DNA from: JABGQS01 sp963666505
Lineage (GTDB): Bacteria; Bacillota; Clostridia; Christensenellales; SZUA-584
Reading direction: 5' to 3'
Assembly (NCBI GenBank): GCA_963666505.2
Contig: CAXXXL010000003.1
Span: forward strand, 1,364,001 to 1,428,000
Length of the DNA stretch: 64,000 nucleotides
The stretch's first letter is position 1. Every line of letters starts with the position of its first letter. Shown here piece by piece: positions 8,509 to 18,081 of the stretch. The notes under the pieces are model-generated. The model did no database searches, was not told where the DNA came from, and worked only from the letters and a program-made list of their open reading frames with translations. The position numbers and the translations under genes were made by a program.

Positions 8509-9897
8509 ATGAAGAGATTATTGATACTACTATTAGTTCTTTGCATGGTTCTTGCAGCATTTACCGGTTGTACGAAGGATGCTGTAGACGACACTGCAGA
8601 CGACATGGCTGATGACACTGCGGATACTGCTGATACAGCAGACACTGTAGATGACACTGCGGATACTGCTGATACGTCGGATGACATGCAGGACAAAGAA
8701 AAAGTCACAATCGAAGCGTTTATGGTTGGTGACGACTGGATTGACCAGTGGCCGGACTTCAAAGCTAAGTTTGAAGCGGAGTATCCATGGATAGAGGTTA
8801 TTAATGTGGGCTCTGGACCGGAAGAGGGGTTCCTTGCAAGCCGTATGGCTGCAAATGACATCCCGGACATTGTATCAGTTGACAACACACAGGTCAGCTA
8901 TGAAGCAGTTGATGCAGGATTGATACAGGATCTTTCAAAATATGAAGTAACACAGAATATTCCGCAGGCATATCTGGATGCATTCACTCGTGACGGCAAG
9001 ATATTCGGTCTAACACAGGGCGCTGCATTTACATGCCTGTACATCAACATGGCTGCACTTAGAGAAGCTGGCTGGGATGCTCCTCCTGCAGACTTTGATG
9101 AGCTCGTACAGTGCTGCAAAGACATTGAAGCTAACACCGATTATGAACCGCTGACAGTAGCCGGCGACAAAACTACCACCTGCTGGATGGTATACGAAGG
9201 TATAATCGCAAATGAAGTGTGTCCTGAATGGGGACCGGGTGTCTATGAAGAAAAGTTCAAAGCCGGTGAAATAGACTTCAGCGCATATCCGGATGCAACA
9301 GCTAAGTTTGCGGCTATAGCTCCTTACTTTGTGCCTGGCAGTGCAAGCAATAAAGAAGATGAAGTTACAGCTGCAATGACAGACGGCGTTGCTGCTATGG
9401 CTATTGCCGGTAACTGGACTTCTAAAGACATGATTGATGGAATTGCTACAGCTGCTGGAGATGAAGCAGATGCTGCTGTTATACTGGTTCCGTTCAATGA
9501 TCCGGGTGAGCAGGTATGGATCTCAATATCTCCTGAAACTGCCTGGGGCCTGTCTGCTGTGGACGAAGGGCCTGAGGTTGAAGAAGCACGTGAATTATAC
9601 TTCAATTGGATGATGCAGCCGGAGAACTTTAGGTTCGTCCAGAACGCACGTGGTACGGTTCCTGTTCTTACAACACTGACTGAAGATCAAATTATTCTTC
9701 CAGATGCTATCAAAGCTGTAGTTGGTCCGATGAACGATGCACCGTTCGTACTGATGGGATTCAACCTTTGGACAGAAACTTTCAGAGATACTGCATGCAC
9801 TGCAATAAGAGACGTCATCGGCGGAAACAAGACTGCTGATGAAGCTGTGCAGATAATGACTGATACACTTGCTACATCAAACAGAACAACCGAATAA
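8509..9897 (+). CDS. Extracellular solute-binding lipoprotein (carbohydrate ABC transporter)
   Basis: A 462-residue substrate-capture lipoprotein of the family 1 binding proteins. The signal peptide ends in a lipobox (AAFTGC), with the lipidated cysteine near residue 21. An acidic linker of repeated DTAD/DDTA units then tethers the mature domain. The body has features of sugar-binding proteins (MAANDIPDIVSVD, GVAAMAIAGNWTSKDM). The start at 8509 follows GGAGGAAAAGG. A strong hairpin after the stop separates it from the permease genes and may keep its message more abundant. The ligand cannot be told from sequence; the neighbouring sulfatase and isomerase suggest an unusual sugar. Confidence 0.9.
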   Translation: MKRLLILLLVLCMVLAAFTGCTKDAVDDTADDMADDTADTADTADTVDDTADTADTSDDMQDKEKVTIEAFMVGDDWIDQWPDFKAKFEAEYPWIEVINVGSGPEEGFLASRMAANDIPDIVSVDNTQVSYEAVDAGLIQDLSKYEVTQNIPQAYLDAFTRDGKIFGLTQGAAFTCLYINMAALREAGWDAPPADFDELVQCCKDIEANTDYEPLTVAGDKTTTCWMVYEGIIANEVCPEWGPGVYEEKFKAGEIDFSAYPDATAKFAAIAPYFVPGSASNKEDEVTAAMTDGVAAMAIAGNWTSKDMIDGIATAAGDEADAAVILVPFNDPGEQVWISISPETAWGLSAVDEGPEVEEARELYFNWMMQPENFRFVQNARGTVPVLTTLTEDQIILPDAIKAVVGPMNDAPFVLMGFNLWTETFRDTACTAIRDVIGGNKTADEAVQIMTDTLATSNRTTE

Positions 9898-9912
9898 TTA
9901 AGTATCGATTGC

Positions 9913-9943
9913 TACTAAGGGGAGTGTTACACTCCCCTTAGTA
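9913..9943 (+). promoter_or_regulatory. Strong intercistronic hairpin
   Basis: A nearly perfect 14-bp stem (TACTAAGGGGAGTG with its complement) around a TTA loop lies directly after the binding-protein gene. No clean U-tract follows. It looks like an mRNA-stabilising or partial-termination element that sets binding-protein level above permease level. Confidence 0.65.
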
Positions 9944-10010
9944 ATGATATAAACAATATTTTTTCACTGAGAACTGTTCGTAAGAAAGTAAATTCGAGGG
10001 AGAGTTTCCT

Positions 10011-10940
10011 ATGGAGCAAATAGCAGGAACAAAAAAGAAACACCGAACTAAATTTGAAACGAAACGTACGTGGACAGGAATATTATTTTTGCTGCCGTGC
10101 ACAATTCTGGTTGTGATGTTTATATTAGTTCCGGTCATCAACGTAGTTAGATATAGCTTTAATGAAGCAAGCTTAGCTGATGCTTCTGACATGACCTTTG
10201 TCGGACTTGACAATTACAAAGCAGTACCGCAAACCGAAGGATTCAATGAAATGATAACGGCGACGGTAGTTTTTGCGATTGGAGTAACCATAGTGACTGT
10301 TGGGGTGGCGTTTATCGTTGCACTTGCCCTTGACAAGCGAGGCAAAGGATATATAAACAGAGGTTTTATGAGGGCGCTGTGGTTTTTCCCGGCATTGCTT
10401 AGCGGGTTGATTGTAGGGTTGTTATGGCGAATAATGTACCATTATACCAATGGTGTTATAAATAAAACACTAGTTAGTTTTGGCGCAGAAAGGGTCAACT
10501 GGCTTGAAACGCCGTGGCTTACGAACTTTGCTATCATTATTGCAGCGGTATGGCTGCTTATGGGGTTATGTATTATCATATTTCTGGCAGGTCTTCAGAG
10601 CATACCAAACGAGCTCTACGAAGCCGCACGCATTGACGGTGCAAGCAAGCGTCAGATACGGCGCAATATAACAATACCAATGATGGCGCCTGCCATCACG
10701 ATAAATGTGCTTACCACATCTATAGCGGCTTTCAAGATGTATGAGCTTCCGTGGTTTATTTCTCTGGGGCTTCCCGGATATACTACTAGACTGCTGACTC
10801 AGCGAATATATTTTTATGGATTTGAAGCAACTAACCTTATGGGTATAGGAGCAGCATTGTCTGTTATATTAATTATAGTCATAACATTGATTTCGCTTGT
10901 CCAGTTGTTCGTATTACGTAAAAGGGAGGACATTTACTGA
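10011..10940 (+). CDS. ABC sugar permease, UgpA/MalF-like
   Basis: A 309-residue inner-membrane permease with about six membrane segments. The EAA loop is visible as ELYEAARIDGASKRQIRRNITIP-like sequence near residues 203-225, where the ATPase docks. The start follows GAGGGAG. It overlaps the next permease gene by one base (TGATG), so the two subunits are probably made together. Its partners are the lipoprotein upstream and the MsmK-type ATPase on the other strand. Confidence 0.92.
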   Translation: MEQIAGTKKKHRTKFETKRTWTGILFLLPCTILVVMFILVPVINVVRYSFNEASLADASDMTFVGLDNYKAVPQTEGFNEMITATVVFAIGVTIVTVGVAFIVALALDKRGKGYINRGFMRALWFFPALLSGLIVGLLWRIMYHYTNGVINKTLVSFGAERVNWLETPWLTNFAIIIAAVWLLMGLCIIIFLAGLQSIPNELYEAARIDGASKRQIRRNITIPMMAPAITINVLTTSIAAFKMYELPWFISLGLPGYTTRLLTQRIYFYGFEATNLMGIGAALSVILIIVITLISLVQLFVLRKREDIY

Positions 10941-11830
10941 TGCAAAAAGGTAAAGTTAAAAATATAGATACAAATGTCGGCAGAAGAAAAAAGTCTACCA
11001 GAGAAGGAAGCATTATAGGCAGAATCATAGGTGAGATAGTTTTAGCAGTAAGCACGGTCATTGTGTGGATACCGATATATTACTTTATAATCGGTGCGTT
11101 TAAAGAGCGCACGGACATCGTCAAGTTCCCTCTCAAGATAACGTTTGGGACCATGACATTCAACAATATTGCTGAAACAGTTGAAAAAATGGATTTCTTC
11201 AATGCGCTAAAAAATACCGGCGCTATAACGATAGGAGGCCTAATACTTGTTATACTGTTTGGTTCAATTGCAGGCTTTGCACTAGCAAGGATAAGGAGAA
11301 AGGGCTTTCGGATATATTACGGAGCGCTGATTGCGCTGATGGTAGTTCCGTTTATAGGTGTATTGATTGCTCTGATAAGACTGACTGTAACACTTAATCT
11401 TTATAATACACTCTGGGCGGGTATACTGATACAGGCAGCGTGGAACCTGCCGTTTGCGGTGTTCCTTTATACAGGGTTTATCCGGGCGCTGCCCAAAGAA
11501 CTCGAGGAAGCGGCGTATGTAGACGGATGCTCTATGTTCCGTGTGTATTTCAACATTTTTCTGCCGCTGCTTGCGCCCGTAACGGCGACGTGCGCCATAC
11601 GTACGGGTATAGGTATTTGGAACGACTACCTTTTGAGTTTGACGGTGTTGAACGATTCTTATACTCCTACGCTGATGGTTGCTGTTCAACGCTTTTTCGG
11701 AAATCGCGTCAGTGAATACGGTCTTGCGTTTGCAGGGATTCTATTAGCTTCATTACCTATAATGATAATATTTATATTCCTGCAGAAGTATTTCATTAAA
11801 GGACTTGCCGCAGGCGCAGTCAAAGGTTAG
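10940..11830 (+). CDS. ABC sugar permease, UgpE/MalG-like
   Basis: The 296-residue second permease subunit, with about six membrane segments and an EAA loop (ELEEAAYVDGCSMFRVY). The ATG shares its first base with the stop of the preceding gene. The C-terminus (QKYFIKGLAAGAVKG) is typical of the family. Confidence 0.92.
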   Translation: MQKGKVKNIDTNVGRRKKSTREGSIIGRIIGEIVLAVSTVIVWIPIYYFIIGAFKERTDIVKFPLKITFGTMTFNNIAETVEKMDFFNALKNTGAITIGGLILVILFGSIAGFALARIRRKGFRIYYGALIALMVVPFIGVLIALIRLTVTLNLYNTLWAGILIQAAWNLPFAVFLYTGFIRALPKELEEAAYVDGCSMFRVYFNIFLPLLAPVTATCAIRTGIGIWNDYLLSLTVLNDSYTPTLMVAVQRFFGNRVSEYGLAFAGILLASLPIMIIFIFLQKYFIKGLAAGAVKG

Positions 11831-11866
11831 ACATAGGTAACCAATCAGAAAAAGAAGGATAGAAAA

Positions 11867-13369
11867 ATGAAAATTGTACTGGTTTTACTTGATAGCTTAA
11901 ATCGACATATGCTTAAAGCGTATAATAATGAAGCATGGATAAAAACGCCTAACATAGATAGGTTATCGCAACAATCGATAACCTATGATAATCACTGGAT
12001 ATGTTCGGCTCCGTGCATACCAGCAAGAAGGGATTTATTCACGGGAAGGCCTAATTTTCTGGAAAGATGTTGGGGGCCGATAGAGCCATTTGATATAACA
12101 TTACAAGAAGAGTTAAGAAAAAATGATATATTTTGTCACATTACCACGGATCATACTCATTATGTGGAACCTGGTGGTGAAAACTATATTCAATTGTTTA
12201 ATACATGGGATATACATAGAGGTCAAGAATATGACCCATGGGTATCAAGGGTAAATCCACCAAAATTGCCTGATAACTATTATGGTCAAGCAGCAATTCA
12301 ATATGAATTGAATCGAACCATGTTTAAATCAGAATCGGATTATCCGACCTCTAAAACTTTTGCATCTGCATGCCAATGGCTCAAGGACAATAAAGACGCT
12401 GATAATTACTTCTTGCATGTTGAAGGGTTTGACCCACATGAACCATTCGATTGTCCTGATGAGTATATTGAACTATATAATGATGATTATGATGGCCCGA
12501 GGTATGAATGGTCCGGATATGCTCCTGTAAAGGAACCGCAAAAGGCTACTGAACATTTGAAAAAAAAGTATGCAGGAACATTAACGATGACAGACAAATG
12601 GGTAGGCAGGCTAATAGATACTTTGATTGAGACTGATCTTTGGGAAGATACATTGCTGATTTTTACGTCTGATCATGGGCACTTACTAGGAGAGCATAAT
12701 TGGACAGGTAAAAATATAATGCATTTTTATAATGAGTTATCACATATTCCATTGATGATACATTTACCTAGACATGAGAGGGGCGGTAAAAGAGTTAATC
12801 AAATAACACAAACTATAGATATAATGCCAACTATATTAGATTACTTTAATATTGAAATCCCTGAAACAGTACAAGGCAAATCGTTAAGGAGTTTAAATTG
12901 TGGTAAAGATAGCATTAGCAGAGATAAAGCTTTATTTGGTATGCATGGGAAAGCTGTGAATATCTTTGATGGAAGATATACATATTTTCGGGGACCAAGA
13001 AATGCAGATAATGAACCGTGTTTTAATTACTGTGCTGTGCCTACTACTAGCTGGAGATTTCTTGGGAAAAACTGTACAGAAAAGATAAAAGTTGGTAGGT
13101 TTTTAAACTATACAGACTATCCAGTCTATAAAATCCCTAAAAACGAGAATGCAGAAAAGCGGGAAGACTTATCATGGAACCCAAATGACGTATCTCCAAT
13201 TTTAGGTTCGTTATTATTTGATATTAAAGAGGACTACAAACAAATGAACCCAATAAAGAATAAAAAAATTGAGGACATGATGATTTCAAAGTTGATATTG
13301 GCAATGCAAGAAGCTCAAGCTCCAAAAGAGCAATATGAAAGGCTTGGGCTCACTAATTATATCACATAG
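11867..13369 (+). CDS. Sulfatase (formylglycine-dependent, CxPxR type)
   Basis: A 500-residue alkaline-phosphatase-superfamily sulfatase. C50-x-P52-x-R54 is the site where an anaerobic sulfatase-maturing enzyme would make formylglycine. Metal-site candidates are the aspartate in VLLDSLN and the TSDHGHLLGEH block. No signal peptide is visible, so it should act in the cytoplasm on imported sulfated sugar or ester. It follows the second permease gene by 36 bases with its own AGGAT site. It is clearly more AT-rich than the genes on both sides, which suggests separate acquisition. The maturase is not in the window. Related phosphonate or phosphodiester hydrolases share the fold, but the CxPxR motif favours sulfatase. 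Confidence 0.87.
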   Translation: MKIVLVLLDSLNRHMLKAYNNEAWIKTPNIDRLSQQSITYDNHWICSAPCIPARRDLFTGRPNFLERCWGPIEPFDITLQEELRKNDIFCHITTDHTHYVEPGGENYIQLFNTWDIHRGQEYDPWVSRVNPPKLPDNYYGQAAIQYELNRTMFKSESDYPTSKTFASACQWLKDNKDADNYFLHVEGFDPHEPFDCPDEYIELYNDDYDGPRYEWSGYAPVKEPQKATEHLKKKYAGTLTMTDKWVGRLIDTLIETDLWEDTLLIFTSDHGHLLGEHNWTGKNIMHFYNELSHIPLMIHLPRHERGGKRVNQITQTIDIMPTILDYFNIEIPETVQGKSLRSLNCGKDSISRDKALFGMHGKAVNIFDGRYTYFRGPRNADNEPCFNYCAVPTTSWRFLGKNCTEKIKVGRFLNYTDYPVYKIPKNENAEKREDLSWNPNDVSPILGSLLFDIKEDYKQMNPIKNKKIEDMMISKLILAMQEAQAPKEQYERLGLTNYIT

Positions 13370-13431
13370 AGTTTTAGACAACTTGTTTATCGTATAAGAT
13401 TGTTATTTGAAGAGTTTGGAGGAAAAACTAA

Positions 13432-14508
13432 ATGAGCTTGTTCAAAGTCACAGACGTTGACAAAAGAGTTTATAAAGAACAGATAAAAGATTTTTTGCCG
13501 GATAAAATGATTGATATTCATACACACATCTGGAGACTGAGCGACCACAAACCCGACCCTGCGGCATTGGAAAAGAGAAGAGCCGTAAAATGGCCGGCGC
13601 TGGTTGCTGCAGACAACAGCGTGGAGGACCTCATTGAGACATACCGCCTTATGTTCCCCGGCAAAGAGGTTACGCCGCTGATGTTTACCGGCGGTGCAGA
13701 TAATTCTGAGAACCTTAAGTATCTTGAAATCAGGAATAACTATGTTAAAGAAAGTGCAGAGAAAACAGGTTTTCCGTCGCTTTACTTCTCTTCGCCAGAA
13801 CAGAGCGCAGAAGAGATAGAAAAAGAAGTAACGCAGGGAGGTTTCCTCGGGCTTAAGTCATACCTTACTTTTTCGAAAAGCTATCTGCCTGAAGCAGAGA
13901 TAAGGATTTATGACTTTTTTCCTAAGCACCAGCTTAAAGTCATGGACAGGCTTGGCGGTATAGTCATGCTGCACATACCACGACACGGCAGGCTTAAAGA
14001 CCCGGTGAACTTAGCGCAGATACTGGAGATAAAACAGCAGTTTCCGAATATCAGGCTGATAATTGCGCACATAGGCAGGGCTTATCATAAAAATGACGTC
14101 GGGAATGCTTTTGAAGTGCTCTCACAGGCGTCTGACCTTATGTTCGATTTTTGCGCTAACACAAGCGAGTATGCTATGACAAAGATGCTCGAGTCGGCAG
14201 GTCCGCAGCACGTTTTGTTTGGCAGCGATATGCCGATACTTAGAATGAGGATGCGTAGGATAGAAGAGAACAATACTTATATAAACCTTATTCCGCCGGG
14301 GCTTTATGGCGATCCGAGTCAGGATTCGCATCTTCGTGAAGTTTCCAAGGAAGAGGGAGATAAGCTTACATTCTTCATGTATGAAGAGATATTAGCTTTC
14401 AAGCGCGCTGCAGAAAACGTGGGAATGTCAAAGAAAGATGTCGAAGACGCTTTCTATAACAATGCACGTGCGATAATCGATGGTGCCAGAGCGAGCATCT
14501 ACAAATAG
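13432..14508 (+). CDS. Amidohydrolase-superfamily hydrolase
   Basis: A 358-residue TIM-barrel metal hydrolase of the amidohydrolase 2 type. IDIHTHIW gives the HxH metal pair, HIPRHGR and IAHIGRAY give the next histidines, and FGSDMP the late aspartate. Such enzymes hydrolyse lactones, amides or decarboxylate ring acids. In a sugar operon next to an isomerase and an aldolase a sugar lactonase is the most attractive guess, but the substrate is inferred only. The start follows TTTGGAGG. Confidence 0.8.
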   Translation: MSLFKVTDVDKRVYKEQIKDFLPDKMIDIHTHIWRLSDHKPDPAALEKRRAVKWPALVAADNSVEDLIETYRLMFPGKEVTPLMFTGGADNSENLKYLEIRNNYVKESAEKTGFPSLYFSSPEQSAEEIEKEVTQGGFLGLKSYLTFSKSYLPEAEIRIYDFFPKHQLKVMDRLGGIVMLHIPRHGRLKDPVNLAQILEIKQQFPNIRLIIAHIGRAYHKNDVGNAFEVLSQASDLMFDFCANTSEYAMTKMLESAGPQHVLFGSDMPILRMRMRRIEENNTYINLIPPGLYGDPSQDSHLREVSKEEGDKLTFFMYEEILAFKRAAENVGMSKKDVEDAFYNNARAIIDGARASIYK

Positions 14509-14533
14509 GCTGGAAGCGGCCTAAGGAGGTACT

Positions 14534-15916
14534 ATGAAAAAAATAAAAGTCGGCTTTCTGCCGCTCTATATCAAGCTGTATGACGACTCCGGCGTAGACC
14601 GCTCTGAAACAGTCAAATGTATGGATACTGCTATATCAATGCTGGAGACAGAGGGTATAGAAGTCATCAAAGCGGACGTATGCCGTATCAAGCCGGAGTT
14701 TGAAGCGGCGGCTAAGATGTTTAAAGAGCAGGACGTGGATGTGCTTATGACATACCATCTTGCATATTCACCTTCACTTGAGTCGATAGACGCAATAGTG
14801 TCAGTTGGAGTGCCGGTGGTGGTATGCGACACGACCATCACATATGACATGTCGGTAAGAATGGACCCTGCCGATATCACCCCCAATCACGGAATACACG
14901 GCGTAATGGATATGTGCAATCTGCTGAAGCGTAGGGGCGTTAAATACTTTGTTGAAGCCGGGCACCTGCTGCACTCAGACGTGATGGCGCGCTGTGCGGG
15001 CTGCTGCCGTGCTGCAAAAGCTGCTAAATCACTCAAGACCGCCAGGATAGGTTCTGTGGGCGGCGCTTTCAAAGGTATGGGTGACTTCTTCAGGACGGAT
15101 GAAGACATGAAAAATGACATCGGTTCAGATGTAGTTTACTTCGACTTTAAAAAGGACTATGAGAAATACAACAAAGAAGTTACCGAGAAGGACATAGACA
15201 ATGAGATCGCAGCCGACGCTGAAAGGTTCGTTATAGAAGTTTGTGATATGGACAACTACAGGGCGCAGACGAGGATGGGACTCGTGCTTCGCAGATGGGT
15301 AAAGGACAATGCAATTGACTCATACACGGTAAATTTCCTTTCGATGGAAGAAGCAAAGATGCCTTTCCTAGAGATTAGCAAAGCTATGATGAGCGGTTTT
15401 GGCTATGCAGGCGAGGGCGATGTACTCACAGCCGGCTTGGTCGGCGCACTAATGAGCGCAAACAGAGGCGTTACGTTTACTGAAACGTTCTGTCCGTGCT
15501 GGAAGAACGACCTTATCCTTATGAGTCATATGGGCGAGATGAACATGGATCTTTCCGCAACAAAGCCAGTGATAACTGACAAACCGTTCCCATACACAAG
15601 TGCTGGTAATACGGTTGCCGCCTTTGGCGCTATGCGTGAAGGGGAAGCTGTTTTTATTAACCTTGCTCCGATGGACAACGGCAAGTATACGCTGGTCGTT
15701 TCTCCGGTCTATATGGAGGGCATTGCAGAGGAACACGGGCTCTATCGCTATACGACAGAAGGCTGGATGAAACCGCCTATGCCTCTTGCAGATTATCTTA
15801 AGGCTTACAGTCAGATAGGCGGAACGCACCATTCAGCGCTTGTTTACGATGCTGATGTATGCGAGATTGCTGCATTTGGCGAAATGATGGGCTTTGATGT
15901 CGAGATCTTGGCATAG
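14534..15916 (+). CDS. L-fucose/L-arabinose isomerase-family protein
   Basis: A 460-residue protein of the fucose-isomerase-related family (COG2407 type), which includes ketol isomerases and several proteins of unknown reaction. Conserved-looking blocks are DVLMTYHLAYSPS near residue 73 and SHMGEMN near 333, with acidic residues that could bind the divalent metal. It would convert an aldose to a ketose for the aldolase encoded two genes later. The start follows AAGGAGG, 25 bases after the amidohydrolase stop, so the genes are co-transcribed. Confidence 0.8.
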   Translation: MKKIKVGFLPLYIKLYDDSGVDRSETVKCMDTAISMLETEGIEVIKADVCRIKPEFEAAAKMFKEQDVDVLMTYHLAYSPSLESIDAIVSVGVPVVVCDTTITYDMSVRMDPADITPNHGIHGVMDMCNLLKRRGVKYFVEAGHLLHSDVMARCAGCCRAAKAAKSLKTARIGSVGGAFKGMGDFFRTDEDMKNDIGSDVVYFDFKKDYEKYNKEVTEKDIDNEIAADAERFVIEVCDMDNYRAQTRMGLVLRRWVKDNAIDSYTVNFLSMEEAKMPFLEISKAMMSGFGYAGEGDVLTAGLVGALMSANRGVTFTETFCPCWKNDLILMSHMGEMNMDLSATKPVITDKPFPYTSAGNTVAAFGAMREGEAVFINLAPMDNGKYTLVVSPVYMEGIAEEHGLYRYTTEGWMKPPMPLADYLKAYSQIGGTHHSALVYDADVCEIAAFGEMMGFDVEILA

Positions 15917-16002
15917 TATATAAGTTAAAAAACCTCGGGAAGATGTATGAGGATTGTGGGTAAGAGCGGACAACGGCGTCTGCTCCGGAAAGCGTAGATT
16001 TT

Positions 16003-17121
16003 ATGGATAACATTATTCTGCAGACCTTAAAAGGCGAGAAAACAAGCAGGGTTCCTGTAGCACCTTTTATAAACGTGAATTATGTGGACGAGTTTTTCGG
16101 GAAACATGATATGGACAGAGTCACAAAGACAATTGAGATTTACGATCATTTCGGTTTTGATATCATCTTTCGCAACAGCACTGTCAACTACCTTGATGAA
16201 TCTGTACTGAATTCTGAGAAATGGCAGGTCACCGATACTCGCACAGACTTAGATGACGGTAAAGATTATGATGTCATGACCGTAATAACAACGCCGGAAA
16301 AACAACTGCGGCAGATAAAGCAGTACCGCACCAATACTCCTTTTGAAGTCGTTGAAGCCAGTGTGGAATACTTCATAAAGGACGAGGACGACTTTGCGCA
16401 ATTTGTGAAATATCAGCCGCCTGTGCCGCAGTACGACTGCTCTGACATGGCAAGAGCAAGGAAGGTCTTGGGCGACAGAGGATGTATAGCTCCGTGGGCG
16501 CAGGGAGTTTTCAATATGGTCAGTATGCACAGAAAGCTTGACGATTTGCTGCTCGACCCATATCTTAACCAGAAGTTTTATCATGAAATGATGGACTATT
16601 TCGGACAGAGGATGTTTGAAGTCATAAAGCAATATCAGAAAAACGGTGCAGATATGGTTTCCTGCGGCGGCAATGTTGCTGCGGGCGGCGTTGTGGGAGC
16701 TGACTATTTTGTAGAGCACATACTGCCGAGTGAGAAGGCTTTCTTCGAAAAGATAAACAAAACAGGGCTGTACTCCATCTATCATAACTGCGGAGACGCT
16801 TATCATCTTCTGCCGCTCTACCCGCAGATAGGGATGAAGATGTATGAGTCTTTGACGCCTGCCCCATACGGTGATACAGACCTTGAATATGCGCTTAGTT
16901 TAATTCCGAAGAATATAACACTTTCGGGTGGATTCGACCAGATATCTCTTCTTCGCTATGGCAGCACGAAAGAGATACGCAGCACAGTAAAAAAGATGAT
17001 GGAGACAATCAAGAAACGTGGCAACTTCATAATGGCGGCTACCGACTACTTCAACGAAAACACACCCGAAGACAAGGTTTTCGAGTTTGCACAGGCCGCA
17101 AAGCAGTTCGGGGAGTATTAG
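16003..17121 (+). CDS. Uroporphyrinogen-decarboxylase-family protein (MtaA/CmuA-like)
   Basis: A 372-residue UroD-fold protein. Outside haem biosynthesis many relatives are methyltransferases working with corrinoid proteins; HNCGDAYHL near residue 262 resembles the zinc-binding His/Cys area of such methyltransferases. In a sugar operon it could demethylate an O-methylated substrate, but no corrinoid protein is encoded nearby. The ATG at 16003 has only a weak ribosome binding site. Confidence 0.75.
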   Translation: MDNIILQTLKGEKTSRVPVAPFINVNYVDEFFGKHDMDRVTKTIEIYDHFGFDIIFRNSTVNYLDESVLNSEKWQVTDTRTDLDDGKDYDVMTVITTPEKQLRQIKQYRTNTPFEVVEASVEYFIKDEDDFAQFVKYQPPVPQYDCSDMARARKVLGDRGCIAPWAQGVFNMVSMHRKLDDLLLDPYLNQKFYHEMMDYFGQRMFEVIKQYQKNGADMVSCGGNVAAGGVVGADYFVEHILPSEKAFFEKINKTGLYSIYHNCGDAYHLLPLYPQIGMKMYESLTPAPYGDTDLEYALSLIPKNITLSGGFDQISLLRYGSTKEIRSTVKKMMETIKKRGNFIMAATDYFNENTPEDKVFEFAQAAKQFGEY

Positions 17122-17191
17122 AAGGATAAACGACAATTTCAATGATGATTGCTTAAAATATTAATCAAATATATCTTAGGAGGACAGTATA

Positions 17192-18001
17192 ATGACAGGA
17201 CAGGACATTCGTTTAAACAGATTGTTTTCAAAAGGGGAAAACGCTGTTATAATCGCGATCGACCATGGATACATGGACGGTCCTATTCCAGGAATGGAGA
17301 ATATCAAAGAAGCTGCAGGAAAGATAAGCCCAGATGTAGATGCAGTGCTTTTAAGCCCGGGCATGCTTAAAAACATAGGCAATACGTTCGATTATAAAGG
17401 AGCTCCGATACCGGTGGTTCGTCTCAACTGGAGCACAGTATTCTGCTTTGAGTGGGGATACAATAAATCTTTTACAACGCAGGCGTTCAGCGTAAAAGAC
17501 GCAGTTGCTCTTGGAGCACAGATAGTACTTATATCGCTTACACTCAAAACCGGAAGCGAAGCAACGGATGTCAAGAACCTCGAAGTCTATTCAAAGCTCT
17601 GCAACGAAGCAAGACAATATGGAATACCTGTCATAGGCGAATGCTTCCCGAACGATAGCGACAACATATCTGAAGAAGAGATGCACGACCAGGTGCTGCG
17701 CGGGACCAGGATACTTGCTGAACTGGGTGCAGACGCTATAAAGACATTCTATACGCATAAGTTCAAAGACGTTGTTGAGGGCTGCCCGATACCGATCTTA
17801 GGGCTCGGCGGACACACCACACCAAACCCGGTGGATTCACTTCAACTGGCTGCAGATGAGATAGCAGACGGTGCCAAAGGAGTTGTGTTTGGCAGAAACG
17901 CAATCCAGAGAGAAGACCCGATCGCGTATCAGCAGGCGCTTATAGAAGTCGTAAAGAGAGGTATGAGCCCCAAGGATGCTGTAGAGAAATTCAAGTTGTA
18001 A
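17192..18001 (+). CDS. Class I aldolase, DhnA/LsrF/DeoC-type
   Basis: A 269-residue TIM-barrel aldolase of the class I fructose-bisphosphate-aldolase/LsrF group. AIDHGYMDGP near residue 22 and the Schiff-base lysine candidate K184 in GADAIKTFYTHK are visible, and GLGGH near 205 fits the phosphate-binding loop. It would cleave a ketose phosphate or related product. The start follows TTAGGAGG with good spacing. It is the last enzyme before a strong hairpin and the transporter genes. No kinase is encoded in the cluster to make a phosphorylated substrate, so that step must be elsewhere or absent. Confidence 0.85.
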   Translation: MTGQDIRLNRLFSKGENAVIIAIDHGYMDGPIPGMENIKEAAGKISPDVDAVLLSPGMLKNIGNTFDYKGAPIPVVRLNWSTVFCFEWGYNKSFTTQAFSVKDAVALGAQIVLISLTLKTGSEATDVKNLEVYSKLCNEARQYGIPVIGECFPNDSDNISEEEMHDQVLRGTRILAELGADAIKTFYTHKFKDVVEGCPIPILGLGGHTTPNPVDSLQLAADEIADGAKGVVFGRNAIQREDPIAYQQALIEVVKRGMSPKDAVEKFKL

Positions 18002-18013
18002 CAGAGGCTAGAG

Positions 18014-18043
18014 AGGTCGGGAAAGTTTTCGCTTTCCCGACCT
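18014..18043 (+). terminator. Hairpin after the aldolase gene
   Basis: AGGTCGGGAAAG (18014-18025) pairs perfectly with CTTTCCCGACCT (18032-18043). An A-rich rather than T-rich sequence follows, so it may act as an mRNA processing or attenuation element more than a full terminator. Confidence 0.6.
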
Positions 18044-18081
18044 AAAATATAATACCCCGGTTTACGTTGTAAGGAGGAAAT

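Noticed and set aside
8576..8700. Tandem GACACTGCGGAT-like repeats
   Set aside because: They encode the acidic DTAD linker of the binding lipoprotein; not a CRISPR or regulatory array.
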